This document shows positions 26,607-34,414 of a DNA stretch of 64,000 nt, piece after piece. A program made the translations under genes and the position numbers. How positions within the stretch are numbered: position 1 is the first letter of the stretch; every line of letters starts with the position of its first letter. The notes under the pieces are model-generated. The model was not told the DNA's origin. It saw only the letters and a list, made by a program, of their open reading frames with translations, and did no database searches. This DNA is from Telmatospirillum sp. (GTDB lineage: Bacteria; Pseudomonadota; Alphaproteobacteria; Rhodospirillales; Magnetospirillaceae): assembly GCA_009712185.1 (NCBI GenBank), contig WASQ01000018.1, forward strand, positions 62,001-126,000. Reading direction: 5' to 3'.

Positions 26607-27192
26607 CCGGGGCGAGATCGGGAACCTCCGCCACCACCTTGACAGGGATGCCGGTCAGGCCGCCGTGGGCGATCCAGGCCACGCGCGCGGCAAAAGGCCC
26701 GCCCGTGCGGGCGGCCAACGCGTCCAGATTGGTCAAATTCTCGATCACATAGGCGCCGTTCTCCTCGCAAAAGCGGTCGACGCGGGCATGCTCCTCGCGG
26801 CCCCGCCGCAGGCCGGCGGCATCAATTCCGATGAAGCTGACCTTCTTGCCGATCAGGTGCTCCACCAGCGGCCAGTCCAATTGCGGGTGATCGCTGAAAT
26901 ACTCTCTTTCGCCATAGGCATGGCGCCGGATGTGGTCGGTCCGGAACAGGACGAAGTCGCCGGCGGCGACGGTGACGCCGGCCAGGACGTCGAGGCCGAT
27001 GTCGGCGCCGAAGGACCGGGCATCGACCAGACGGGCGGACCGGTCCATCCAGTCCAGCGGAATGGGACGATGCAGCAGGGTGTCGAGATGGGTTCCGACA
27101 TGGCCTGATGACATGGGTATGGCCCAGGCCTCGCGGTCCCGGGCGAAAACCGCATGGTCGGCCGGCAGGGACAAGGTGAGATCGATCAGCAT
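26602..27192 (-). CDS. Cyclase family protein (kynurenine formamidase-like)
   Basis: 196-residue metal-dependent hydrolase-like protein of the cyclase/KynB superfamily. The metal motif near residue 31, SGHVGTHLDTLLH, resembles the family HxGTHxDxPxH. Other features: DFVLFRTDH and FIGIDAAGLRRG. It could open a formamide, lactone or cyclic amide; no kynurenine pathway gene is near, so the substrate is open. Single gene, divergent from the AraC regulator at 27354. Confidence 0.82.
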   Translation of the reverse strand: MLIDLTLSLPADHAVFARDREAWAIPMSSGHVGTHLDTLLHRPIPLDWMDRSARLVDARSFGADIGLDVLAGVTVAAGDFVLFRTDHIRRHAYGEREYFSDHPQLDWPLVEHLIGKKVSFIGIDAAGLRRGREEHARVDRFCEENGAYVIENLTNLDALAARTGGPFAARVAWIAHGGLTGIPVKVVAEVPDLAPA

Positions 27193-27353
27193 CGGGGAAA
27201 CCCTCCATTCATTCCATACCGCGGTCGGTCGTTCTGCTCACCGTCTGGTGTCAGGCGGGAACGGGGAGATGGTATCGGAAGAACGGTTTGACGTTCTAAC
27301 GACGTTGGGCCATAAAATATCGCCATCGGGCCAAATCAGGGAGGCCGCAGTCC

Positions 27354-28208
27354 TTGGACGACGCTGTCTTCATTGTCGGGGCCCCGGCGGGCGTGGTTGC
27401 CCTGGATATCGGGCACGCCGGCGCGCCGGCGGAACATGACCGGCACTGGCATGGCCTGGGGCAGTTGCAAGTCATTCTGCATGGCCTGATGGCGGTGGAT
27501 GTGGGTGACGGCTGGTGGATCATGCCCCCCGGCCGCGTCGGCTGGCTGCCGCCCCGCTGGCCCCATGCCGGCCGGAGTTTCGGCGCGATCAGTGTCCTTG
27601 TCCTGCATCTCGATGACGAGCGGGCGAAAGCGCTTCCGCCGGTGCCGTCGGTCGTGGCGCTCAGTCCGTTCGTGGGCGCGCTGTTCCAGCGGTTGCGCGA
27701 CATCGGCGATGGCGATGGTCATAGCGAGGCCGGGGCCGGAGTGGGACGGCGGGACCGGATCCTCGATGTTCTGACCGATGAGCTGACCCTGGCGCGCGAG
27801 GAACCGCTTCATCTGCCCATGCCGGCGGACCGTCGCCTGTCGCGCATGTGTCAGGCCCTGATGGAGGACCCCGCCGATGGCCGGGACCTGGACCAGTGGG
27901 CGGTGGCCATCGGCCTGTCGCGCCGGTCCCTGACACGCCATCTGGTGGCGGAGACCGGCCTGTCCTTCGGGCGCTGGCGGACCCAGGCGCGTTTGATGGC
28001 GGCGGTGCGGATGCTGTCGGAGAACCGGTCGGTGACGGAAGTGGCGCTGACGGTGGGTTTCGACAGTGTCAGCGCCTTTATCGCCGGCTTCCGGCGCCAT
28101 TTCGGCACGACGCCGGCGCGCTTTCTCCGGGGGAGGGGCCTGCCGGGTGACGTCGGGGAGGTTCAAAGGCCTGGGGTGCGGTCCCCGGCGCGCGAGGGGG
28201 GAGAATGA
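27354..28208 (+). CDS. AraC-family transcriptional regulator with N-terminal cupin
   Basis: 284 residues. The N-terminal cupin-type sensor domain has HWHGLGQLQVILHG, and the C-terminal double helix-turn-helix (about 155-265) has DLDQWAVAIGLSRRSLTRHLVAETGLSFGRWR and SVTEVALTVGFDSVSAFIAGFRRHFGTTPARF. It probably starts with TTG at 27354 (preceded by GGGAGG further upstream); the start is not secure. It may control the divergent cyclase. Its 3' end contains one copy of a 63-bp duplication also present at 28881. Confidence 0.88.
   Translation: MDDAVFIVGAPAGVVALDIGHAGAPAEHDRHWHGLGQLQVILHGLMAVDVGDGWWIMPPGRVGWLPPRWPHAGRSFGAISVLVLHLDDERAKALPPVPSVVALSPFVGALFQRLRDIGDGDGHSEAGAGVGRRDRILDVLTDELTLAREEPLHLPMPADRRLSRMCQALMEDPADGRDLDQWAVAIGLSRRSLTRHLVAETGLSFGRWRTQARLMAAVRMLSENRSVTEVALTVGFDSVSAFIAGFRRHFGTTPARFLRGRGLPGDVGEVQRPGVRSPAREGGE
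28085..28147 (+). repeat. 63-bp direct repeat, copy A (inside AraC gene 3' end)
   Basis: Matches 28881-28943 at 62 of 63 positions, same orientation. This copy encodes the conserved end of the AraC domain (GFRRHFGTTPARFLRG), so it is the original. The two copies bracket hicAB. Confidence 0.9.
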
Positions 28209-28242
28209 ACTGGGGTGTGTAACGTTGATGCCTCCAGTGGGG

Positions 28243-28259
28243 GTGTGTATGATACACAC
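28243..28259 (+). promoter_or_regulatory. Perfect palindrome at the hicA start, candidate HicB operator
   Basis: GTGTGTATGATACACAC is a perfect 17-bp palindrome ending immediately before the hicA ATG. A further half-site, GTGTGTA, lies at 28215-28221. HicB antitoxins repress their own operons by binding such symmetric sites, so autorepression is expected. Confidence 0.7.
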
Positions 28260-28439
28260 ATGAGGAGCGGTGAGCTGATCAGGGAGCTGGAAAGGGACGG
28301 GTGGCATCTCGACCGCATTCGGGGGTCTCATCACGTCTTCAGGCATCCGGCAAAAGCTGGAATTGTCGTGGTGCCACATCCGAAGAAGGATTTGGGAACC
28401 GGCCTGGTGGCCGCCATTCGAAAGCAGGCAGGACTATGA
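28260..28439 (+). CDS. hicA: HicA-type mRNA interferase toxin
   Basis: 59-residue toxin with a double-stranded-RNA-binding-like fold that cleaves mRNA. Conserved features: GELIRELERDGWHLDRIRGS and the catalytic His in GSHHVFRHP, then VVVPHPKKDLGTGLVAAIRKQAGL. The ATG follows directly on the palindromic operator. The stop overlaps the hicB start by 4 nt, so toxin and antitoxin are coupled. Confidence 0.93.
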   Translation: MRSGELIRELERDGWHLDRIRGSHHVFRHPAKAGIVVVPHPKKDLGTGLVAAIRKQAGL

Positions 28440-28828
28440 TTCGTTATCCGGTGCTGATTGAAGAGGGGAGCGACCAGGCCGCATTCGGCGTGGTGGTTCC
28501 CGATCTGCCGGGGTGCTTCTCGGCGGGAGATACCCTGGACGAAGCTCTCGACGCGACACGTGAAGCCGTCGCGGCATGGGGCGATGCCATGCTTGATGCG
28601 GGCCAGACCATTCCGGTGCCGGCCCCCCTCGATGTCGTGCGGCGGTTGCCGGACTATCAGGGGTGGGCCGTCGGAGTTGTTGAACTGGACGACGACCTGT
28701 TCGATGACCGCATCGAGCGTGTGAACATTACGCTTCCAAGGCGCGTGCTTCGCCGGCTCGACGATCTGGCGGCAAGACGCGGGCAAAGCCGCGGCGCTTT
28801 CATCGCACAGCTGACGCGTTCAGCGTGA
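28436..28828 (+). CDS. hicB: HicB-type antitoxin
   Basis: 130-residue antitoxin. The N-terminal partially degraded RNase H-like domain reads YPVLIEEGSDQAAFGVVVPDLPGCFSAGDTLDEAL, the classic HicB pattern. The C-terminal ribbon-helix-helix DNA-binding region is VNITLPRRVLRRLDDLAARRGQSRGAFIAQL. It neutralises HicA and probably binds the palindrome before hicA. Confidence 0.94.
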   Translation: MIRYPVLIEEGSDQAAFGVVVPDLPGCFSAGDTLDEALDATREAVAAWGDAMLDAGQTIPVPAPLDVVRRLPDYQGWAVGVVELDDDLFDDRIERVNITLPRRVLRRLDDLAARRGQSRGAFIAQLTRSA

Positions 28829-28876
28829 CGAGCGGGAAGAGTGTGATTCCCTGAGGGCCAGGCGGCAATGCGGGAA

Positions 28877-29569
28877 TCAGCGGCTTCCGGCGCCATTTCG
28901 GCACGACGCCGGCGCGCTTTTTCCGGGGGAGGGGCCTGCCGGGGCGGCGCTGATCGCTGACGCGCCGGGGGCGGGCGGAGCGGCGAGCCGGGGCGCCACG
29001 TCCGCCAGCGTATGTTCGCCGCTGTGAACGATCCCGGATACCATCTCCCCCAGGCGGCGGAGATCGCTTCCCGACAAGGACGCGAAGAAGCTGTCGTTGA
29101 ACCGGCGGAGATGCGCGGCGAAGCCATCGATCTTCGCCGCCGCGGCCGGGGACCGGCGGAGCAGGACTCCGCGCCTGTCGTCCGGGTTGGGGGATTTCAG
29201 GATCAGCCCCAGGGCGACCAGCTTGTTGATCTCGGAGGTGACGAACGGGGCCGAGACATGGGTGTGCGCAGCCACCTCGCCGACGCCGACGCCCCCGTCA
29301 CCGGCGATCTCGGCGATCACCATCAGGATGGTGTATTGCGGGGGCGTCACGCCGATCACCGCCGCCAGATGGCGCCGTGCCCTTTCCAGCAGGGTGCCGA
29401 GATGGCAAAGGTCGTAAAGGACGCCCCGGAACCGGCGGTCGGTTCCCCCGGCCAGTAACGCCGGCCGGGAGACGGTGCGGGGCAGGCGGAACTCCGTCAG
29501 GCTCCCGACGGGCCCCCCCTCGCGGTCCATGGGCCCGGACGCCGTCACCGACCCTCCCTCGTCGCTCAT
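28877..29569 (-). CDS. MarR-family transcriptional regulator
   Basis: 230 residues with a winged helix core (about 60-170): LAAVIGVTPPQYTILMVIAEI, then VGVGEVAAHTHVSAPFVTSEINKLVALGLILKSPNPDDRRGVLL, where the DxRxxxL wing is clear. Its C-terminal ~25 residues are encoded by the antisense of the 63-bp repeat copied from the AraC gene, so the natural C-terminus was probably replaced or extended. It is co-transcribed with the CMD-family gene (4-nt overlap) and probably controls it and the divergent 30524-33055 genes. Confidence 0.9.
   Translation of the reverse strand: MSDEGGSVTASGPMDREGGPVGSLTEFRLPRTVSRPALLAGGTDRRFRGVLYDLCHLGTLLERARRHLAAVIGVTPPQYTILMVIAEIAGDGGVGVGEVAAHTHVSAPFVTSEINKLVALGLILKSPNPDDRRGVLLRRSPAAAAKIDGFAAHLRRFNDSFFASLSGSDLRRLGEMVSGIVHSGEHTLADVAPRLAAPPAPGASAISAAPAGPSPGKSAPASCRNGAGSR
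28881..28943 (+). repeat. 63-bp direct repeat, copy B (in MarR gene 3' end)
   Basis: 62 of 63 bases identical to 28085-28147. Here it is out of context, read antisense as the tail of the MarR regulator. Probably a by-product of the event that placed hicAB here. Confidence 0.9.
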
Positions 29570-30201
29570 TGGCCGGCCAGCGCGACATATCGGGCATCGG
29601 GCGCCAGCGATGCCTCGATCGGGATTCTGAGGGCATCGTGGACCGCGTTGTAAAATTTCCAGAATCCGACGACGCAGGCCAGTTCGACGATCTGTTCGGG
29701 GGTCAGATGAGCCTTGAGCCGATCATAGATGTCGTCCGGTACCGCTCCGGGATCACGCGATGCCGCGCGGACGAAGTCGAAGCAGCCCCGTTCGAACTCG
29801 TCCTTCGGCGCCAGATCGCCTGAGACGATTCCCGCGACCTCCTGGTCCGACAGGCCCCAGCCCTCGGCCCCGGACTCAGGGTCCCGCTTCAGCATGGAAC
29901 AACTGTGGGCGGTGCAATAGCCGCATCCGTTGGTCGCGCAGGCCACGGCGGCCAGACGGCGCTTCAGGAACTGGTCCAGGGTCTGGCTGGGATCGCGCAT
30001 GATCTTGCTGTTGAGCTGCCAGAGCGTTTCCGCGATCTCCGGCCGCCAGGCGTAAAGCTTGAGGGCATTCGGCAGAAAACCCATGCGGCGTTTGTAGGGC
30101 TCCACCACCGGACGTAGATAGGGGGCGAAATCCTTTTCGTCCTTGTAGGGGATGAACGGTTCCGGTTCCGCCGGTCCAACCGGCTGGATTGCATCAGTCA
30201 T
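29566..30201 (-). CDS. Carboxymuconolactone decarboxylase/AhpD-family protein
   Basis: 211 residues of the CMD/AhpD-like fold. The redox motif is in ACATNGCGYCTAHSCSM (CxxC then His about residue 93), followed by FDFVRAASRDPGAVPDD and LTPEQIVELACVVGFWKFYNAVHDAL. Such proteins are thiol peroxidase-like or gamma-carboxymuconolactone decarboxylases; the CxxC-His favours a redox role. It precedes and overlaps the MarR regulator gene and is divergent from the DUF2848-cupin-UbiD genes. Confidence 0.85.
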   Translation of the reverse strand: MTDAIQPVGPAEPEPFIPYKDEKDFAPYLRPVVEPYKRRMGFLPNALKLYAWRPEIAETLWQLNSKIMRDPSQTLDQFLKRRLAAVACATNGCGYCTAHSCSMLKRDPESGAEGWGLSDQEVAGIVSGDLAPKDEFERGCFDFVRAASRDPGAVPDDIYDRLKAHLTPEQIVELACVVGFWKFYNAVHDALRIPIEASLAPDARYVALAGQ

Positions 30202-30523
30202 CGGGGTTCGTCTCCTCTATCGGGGCGGGATGATCGAGCAGGAATAATGCCCATAAAAACGTAATTTGCTTAAATATATCGGAATGCCATATGCCATGAT
30301 TTATTGGGGTTTCCAAAAGTAAAAAACTGATATTTATCAGATATATAATAAAACGTCATAATCGTGAACATGCTTTTCATCCTATTGACCGCTATCCGCC
30401 ATAATAGCTAATTCGGTTAACCAACAGGCGCGCCTGTCGTTCCGATCGCGACGGGAGGGCGTCGTCCAAAAGCCCCGGGAGAGCCGTCCCGGAACACCGT
30501 CATCTGCCGCGAGGACCGAGGTC
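30202..30523. promoter_or_regulatory. AT-rich divergent control region with a palindrome
   Basis: This 322-bp gap is much more AT-rich than its neighbours and separates the CMD-MarR operon from the DUF2848-cupin-UbiD operon. It contains a perfect dyad, CTGATATTTATCAG (30327-30340), the size and symmetry of a MarR-type operator, and a TTGACC -35-like hexamer at 30385. I see no small gene in it. Confidence 0.55.
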
Positions 30524-31219
30524 ATGCCCGGGCCAACCCTGCATTTCGAATGTCTGGAGCGGTCGGGCGCCGTCCGCTATCGCTCCGTCGACCCCCGGTC
30601 TTTGCTCATCGCCGGATGGGCGGGCCGGGATCCGGTTGCCGTTCAATCCCATATCGAGGAACTGGCCGCCCTGGGCGTGCCCCGGCCGGCCCGCGTACCC
30701 ACGGTCTATCGCGCGGCGGCTTCACTTTTGACCCGGTCCGATGTCATCGAGGTGGCGGGGCGGGGGTCGTCGGGGGAAATCGAGGTCGTGATCCTCAGCC
30801 TGGAGGACGGGCTTTGGGTGGGCGTGGGATCCGACCACACCGACCGGCGTCTGGAGAGATCCAGTGTCACCTGGGCCAAGCAGCTTTGCGCCAAGCCGGT
30901 CGGCGGCCGTCTGTGGCGTCTCGATGACGTGGAGACGCATTGGGACCAGTTGGAATTGCGTTCCCACGCGGTGATCGAAGGCCGCCGAAGGCTCTATCAG
31001 GAAGGGCGCCTTTCCCTGCTGCTGCCGCCCCGGAGCCTGATCGCGCTGGCGGGGATCCGGGGCGAGCTACCGCCCGGGACCGTCCTGTTCGGGGGAACGC
31101 TGCCGGTTCCGGGGGGGATCTCCTTTGCCAGCCGCTTCGAAATGGACCTGGCCGACCCGGTGCTGGGGCGGGCCCTGACGCATGTCTATGACGTTATCGA
31201 TCTGCCGGAGGAGGGGTGA
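30524..31219 (+). CDS. DUF2848 family protein
   Basis: 231 residues resembling the DUF2848 family, which has a fumarylacetoacetate-hydrolase-like fold. Signatures: GSDHTDRRLE, SVTWAKQLCAKPVGGRLWRLDDVETHWDQLELRS and LPVPGGISFASRFEMDL. No reaction is established for the family, but the fold is common in hydrolases and decarboxylases of aromatic breakdown. The stop overlaps the cupin start by 4 nt. Confidence 0.82.
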   Translation: MPGPTLHFECLERSGAVRYRSVDPRSLLIAGWAGRDPVAVQSHIEELAALGVPRPARVPTVYRAAASLLTRSDVIEVAGRGSSGEIEVVILSLEDGLWVGVGSDHTDRRLERSSVTWAKQLCAKPVGGRLWRLDDVETHWDQLELRSHAVIEGRRRLYQEGRLSLLLPPRSLIALAGIRGELPPGTVLFGGTLPVPGGISFASRFEMDLADPVLGRALTHVYDVIDLPEEG

Positions 31220-31596
31220 CCACCATGGACAACCGATCCCATCGCGAATTCCATCCCGTCGATCCCGACGACGGGTGGCAGGTTCCTTCGGGCTATCCCG
31301 ACGGCATTCAGCAGAAGGTTCTGGCGGGAGGGCTGGACGAGGGAGGACGGCGCGGATTGCGAACCCGGCTTCTGCGTTTCGACCCCGGCAGCTTCACGAC
31401 CCGGCCCTTCGTTCACGATTACTGGGAGGAGGTGGTCCTGGTGTCCGGCGATCTGGAGGTTGGCGGGCAGCCCTTTACGCCCCTGACCTATGCCTGCCGG
31501 CCGCCGGGCGTGGCCCACGGCCCCTTCCGGTCGGTCGGGGGCTGCGTCCTGTTCGAGGTTCACTATTTCGGTCCCGGCGAAGGGGATCCGGCCTGA
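31216..31596 (+). CDS. Small cupin-domain protein
   Basis: 126 residues with a single cupin barrel: GSFTTRPFVHDYWEEVVLVSGDLEVGG gives the His and Glu of motif 1 and PPGVAHGPF the His of motif 2, so a metal site is possible. It starts with GTG overlapping the DUF2848 stop, or ATG at 31225. It probably acts in the same pathway, as an isomerase, dioxygenase-like enzyme or sensor; sequence does not decide. Confidence 0.82.
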   Translation: MTTMDNRSHREFHPVDPDDGWQVPSGYPDGIQQKVLAGGLDEGGRRGLRTRLLRFDPGSFTTRPFVHDYWEEVVLVSGDLEVGGQPFTPLTYACRPPGVAHGPFRSVGGCVLFEVHYFGPGEGDPA

Positions 31597-31648
31597 TGCC
31601 GGGGACCTTTGACGCCGATACCCCCCTTTCACCGAAGGAGGAGACAAC

Positions 31649-33055
31649 ATGCCCGACACGCCCCCGTTCCAACCCGCGCCGACGGCCGTTCTCGACAAGG
31701 ATCTGCGCGGCTTTCTGGAGCGTCATCGCGATCTGGTGACGGTGATCGGAAAACCGGTCAGCATCGAGCATGTCGGGGCGTTGTCGGCTCAGAGCGAGCG
31801 CCCCATCCTGTTCAACAACATCATCGAGAAACCGGGATTTCGGCTGTGCGACATCCTGGTCAAACACCGGTGCCTGCAAGCCCGGGCGCTCGGCGTGCCG
31901 GAGAGCGACTATCTCAGGACCCTGGCCCTGCGGCTGCGCCAGCCGCCACGCGGTCTTGTGACCGTCGATGCCGGCCCGGTGAAAGAAGTGATCCGGACCG
32001 GGGCGGATGTGGATTGGACGGCCCTTCCGGTTCCCATTCATTCGGATCAGGAAAAGCATCCCTATATCACGGCCATGAACATCGTCCGGGATCCCGAAAC
32101 GGGGTTTTACAATTCCTCGCACGCCGGCACGACGCCCCTGGGGCCGCGTCATGGCGTCGTCAGTTTCGCGACGCCCCACACCCACCGGATCATCGCGAAA
32201 TACCGCCGCATGGGACACCGGACCATGCCTATCGCCCTGGCGTTCGGTGTCCACCCCGCTTACGAGATCATGGCGAATTTCTCCGGCCTGCATATGGACC
32301 TGTGGGGCGAGATGGACATGGTCGGCACCCTGATGCAGATGGATATCGAGATGGTCCCCTGCGAGACGATTCCGCTGACCGTTCCCGCGCATGCGGAAAT
32401 CGTGGTGGAGGGAACCATCGATCTCGACAGCGCGGAGGCGTTCGAAGGCGTGGTGGGGCCCACCAGCTATTACCTGCCGAAAACGCAGACTCTTCCCCGG
32501 ATGGATGTCAGCGCGATCACCATGCGGGCCGACCGGCCGATCTATCGCAACCACCAGAGCTGTCCGGCCACCGATCATCAGGTGCTGCCCCGGCTCTGTC
32601 ACGAGGCGATGCTTTACAACCGTTTGACCGAGATGGGGATCGAGGTGACGGATGTCCGCTTTCCGACCTGGGGGGCGGCGCTGTCCTGCATCCTGCAATT
32701 CGAGACGCCGCGGCCGGGTTATGTCAACGACGCCCTGATGGCCTCGATGGGCGCGCCCTGGCTGAACACCAAGATGGTGGTCGCCATCAGTCCCGACACC
32801 AATATCGACGACCCCGGCGACGTCTATCACGCCATCGCGACCCGCTGCGATCCGGCCAGGGATCTCTTCGTGGTCCCAGCGACGCGCGGGTCGCTCTACG
32901 ATCCCTCGGCCGAGCCCCTGGAGGGGTATTTCCCGTTCCGGCTGGTGGGCAAGATCGGCATCGACGCGACAGCGAAAACCCGGTTCGGCAAGTCCGACTA
33001 CGACCGGATCTATCCCCGGCACTGGGGGAAGGTCCGCCTGGAGGACTATCTTTAG
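31649..33055 (+). CDS. UbiD-family (prenylated-FMN) decarboxylase
   Basis: 468 residues of the UbiD superfamily, which reversibly decarboxylate unsaturated or aromatic acids using prenylated FMN. Visible: LPVPIHSDQEKHPYITAMNIVRDPETGFYNSSHAG in the cofactor region and the later TGPTSYYLP-type segment. Absence of the ubiquinone pathway context and clustering with DUF2848, cupin and a MarR regulator suggest a catabolic homologue, not UbiD itself. No ubiX is in the window, so the prenyltransferase must be elsewhere. Preceded by GGAGGAG. Confidence 0.9.
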   Translation: MPDTPPFQPAPTAVLDKDLRGFLERHRDLVTVIGKPVSIEHVGALSAQSERPILFNNIIEKPGFRLCDILVKHRCLQARALGVPESDYLRTLALRLRQPPRGLVTVDAGPVKEVIRTGADVDWTALPVPIHSDQEKHPYITAMNIVRDPETGFYNSSHAGTTPLGPRHGVVSFATPHTHRIIAKYRRMGHRTMPIALAFGVHPAYEIMANFSGLHMDLWGEMDMVGTLMQMDIEMVPCETIPLTVPAHAEIVVEGTIDLDSAEAFEGVVGPTSYYLPKTQTLPRMDVSAITMRADRPIYRNHQSCPATDHQVLPRLCHEAMLYNRLTEMGIEVTDVRFPTWGAALSCILQFETPRPGYVNDALMASMGAPWLNTKMVVAISPDTNIDDPGDVYHAIATRCDPARDLFVVPATRGSLYDPSAEPLEGYFPFRLVGKIGIDATAKTRFGKSDYDRIYPRHWGKVRLEDYL

Positions 33056-33139
33056 GGGGCGGACTCCAGCATTTGGCGCCCTTGCGGGTAGGACGGGCGT
33101 CCGGCCTCCCTCCTGATCCGGCGACTCTTGCCAGCCGGC

Positions 33140-34414
33140 TCAGGATGATTGCAGCACCGGCCAGCGCGTTTCGATCCGGTCCCCGCGCACGCCCAGAAGA
33201 TCGCCGAACTGCAACAGGACGGCTTCCGACTGGGTGGGGCGCAGGAACAGGAAGTCGTCGGTCGCCAGGATGACATCTTGCGACAGGTGATATCCCGCCT
33301 GGTTGGAGCTTTCGTAAATGCCGGACCGGCTGACACCCGCGGGTGAAACCGGATCGGCCAGCCAGTTGCCGCCGTAGGCGAAGAGGATGTCGGCGGAATT
33401 CGGATCCCAGACCCGCATGGGGCCGCCCAGCCATTCCATCGTCGGAACCCCCTGATCGGCTCCCCGCTTCAGCACCGGGGTGGCGATGAAGGACGAGGCT
33501 TCGAAATCGGTCAGCGCCGGCAGATCGTAGTGGGAGGGCTTCATCAGGGCCGATCCCACCGAAATGTCGGTCAACGGGGAGCCGGTCTCGTGATAGCGGA
33601 AGCTGGGACTGCCCGACCCGTTCAGGACCAGACCGCCCGGAGGACGGGTCAGGGCCGGGAAGTCCCGGCGCAGCAGATCGGCGAAGGCCGCATAGCGGCT
33701 CTTTACCGCGTCGGCTTCGCGACCGCGCAGGATTTCCGGCAGGCCCAGGATATGGCCGTCATAGCCCATGAGGCCGCCCAGGACGAGGCGGTCCGGATGG
33801 GCCGCGATGGTGGCGAGAACACCGGCCAGGGCGGCGGGCGTGGCGAACCCGCCGCGATGCAGACCGACATCGATTTCGAGGCTGACGCGCAACAGCAGGG
33901 CGCGCTGGTCGGCGAAGGCCAGATACTGCGCCAGCCGCGTCTCGGTATCGATCAGCCAGCGCAGTTGGCGGGACGGATCAAAGGCCGCCACCCCCTGGAG
34001 GCGGTCATAGACACCGGCGAGCGCCGCGACGGGCATGGGCTTGCCCAGCAGATAGTTCCAGCCGGGCTGACGGACCGCCATCTCCTCCAGGAACGGCCGG
34101 TGGAACACCATGCCGGCGCCAGAGCCGGAGCGCCGGCCGATATAGTCGACCAGACCGGGAGCGGGGACCGATTTGACGGCGATCCTGAGGGTGCGGCCCG
34201 TGCCGGCGGCGGCCGAGGCGGTCAGGCGGTCGATATTGCGGTCCAGCCGGTCGAGGTCGATCATCAGGACCGGCCGGTCGATCCCCTCTTTGCGGAGAAG
34301 GCCGTTGAGTGACGCGAAATAGGGCGAATGCCCGCCGGAAACCCGGGAGGGGCGGGCGGCGGCCACGGCGATCGTCGCCGCGCCCGCCCCCAGAAGGAGC
34401 CGCCTGGATATCAT
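33140..34414 (-). CDS. Exported PLP enzyme of the D-threonine aldolase/D-serine dehydratase type (DSD1 family)
   Basis: 424 residues with a twin-arginine-type signal (MISRRLLLGAGAATIAVAAA), unusual for a PLP enzyme and pointing to a periplasmic site after folded export. An alanine-racemase-like barrel follows: RPVLMIDLDRLDRNIDRLTA, then TLRIAVKSVPAPGL with the probable PLP lysine, RVSLEIDVGLHRGGF and LGGLMGYDGHILG. The C-terminal domain lacks the His/Cys or His/Asp metal motif I would expect of typical D-threonine aldolases. Its start overlaps the upstream oxidase stop by 4 nt, so they are coupled. Confidence 0.85.
   Translation of the reverse strand: MISRRLLLGAGAATIAVAAARPSRVSGGHSPYFASLNGLLRKEGIDRPVLMIDLDRLDRNIDRLTASAAAGTGRTLRIAVKSVPAPGLVDYIGRRSGSGAGMVFHRPFLEEMAVRQPGWNYLLGKPMPVAALAGVYDRLQGVAAFDPSRQLRWLIDTETRLAQYLAFADQRALLLRVSLEIDVGLHRGGFATPAALAGVLATIAAHPDRLVLGGLMGYDGHILGLPEILRGREADAVKSRYAAFADLLRRDFPALTRPPGGLVLNGSGSPSFRYHETGSPLTDISVGSALMKPSHYDLPALTDFEASSFIATPVLKRGADQGVPTMEWLGGPMRVWDPNSADILFAYGGNWLADPVSPAGVSRSGIYESSNQAGYHLSQDVILATDDFLFLRPTQSEAVLLQFGDLLGVRGDRIETRWPVLQSS

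Noticed and set aside
31649-33055. Assignment as the ubiquinone biosynthesis enzyme UbiD
   Set aside because: The context is catabolic-looking (MarR, DUF2848, cupin) with no ubi genes nearby, so I keep only the superfamily name.
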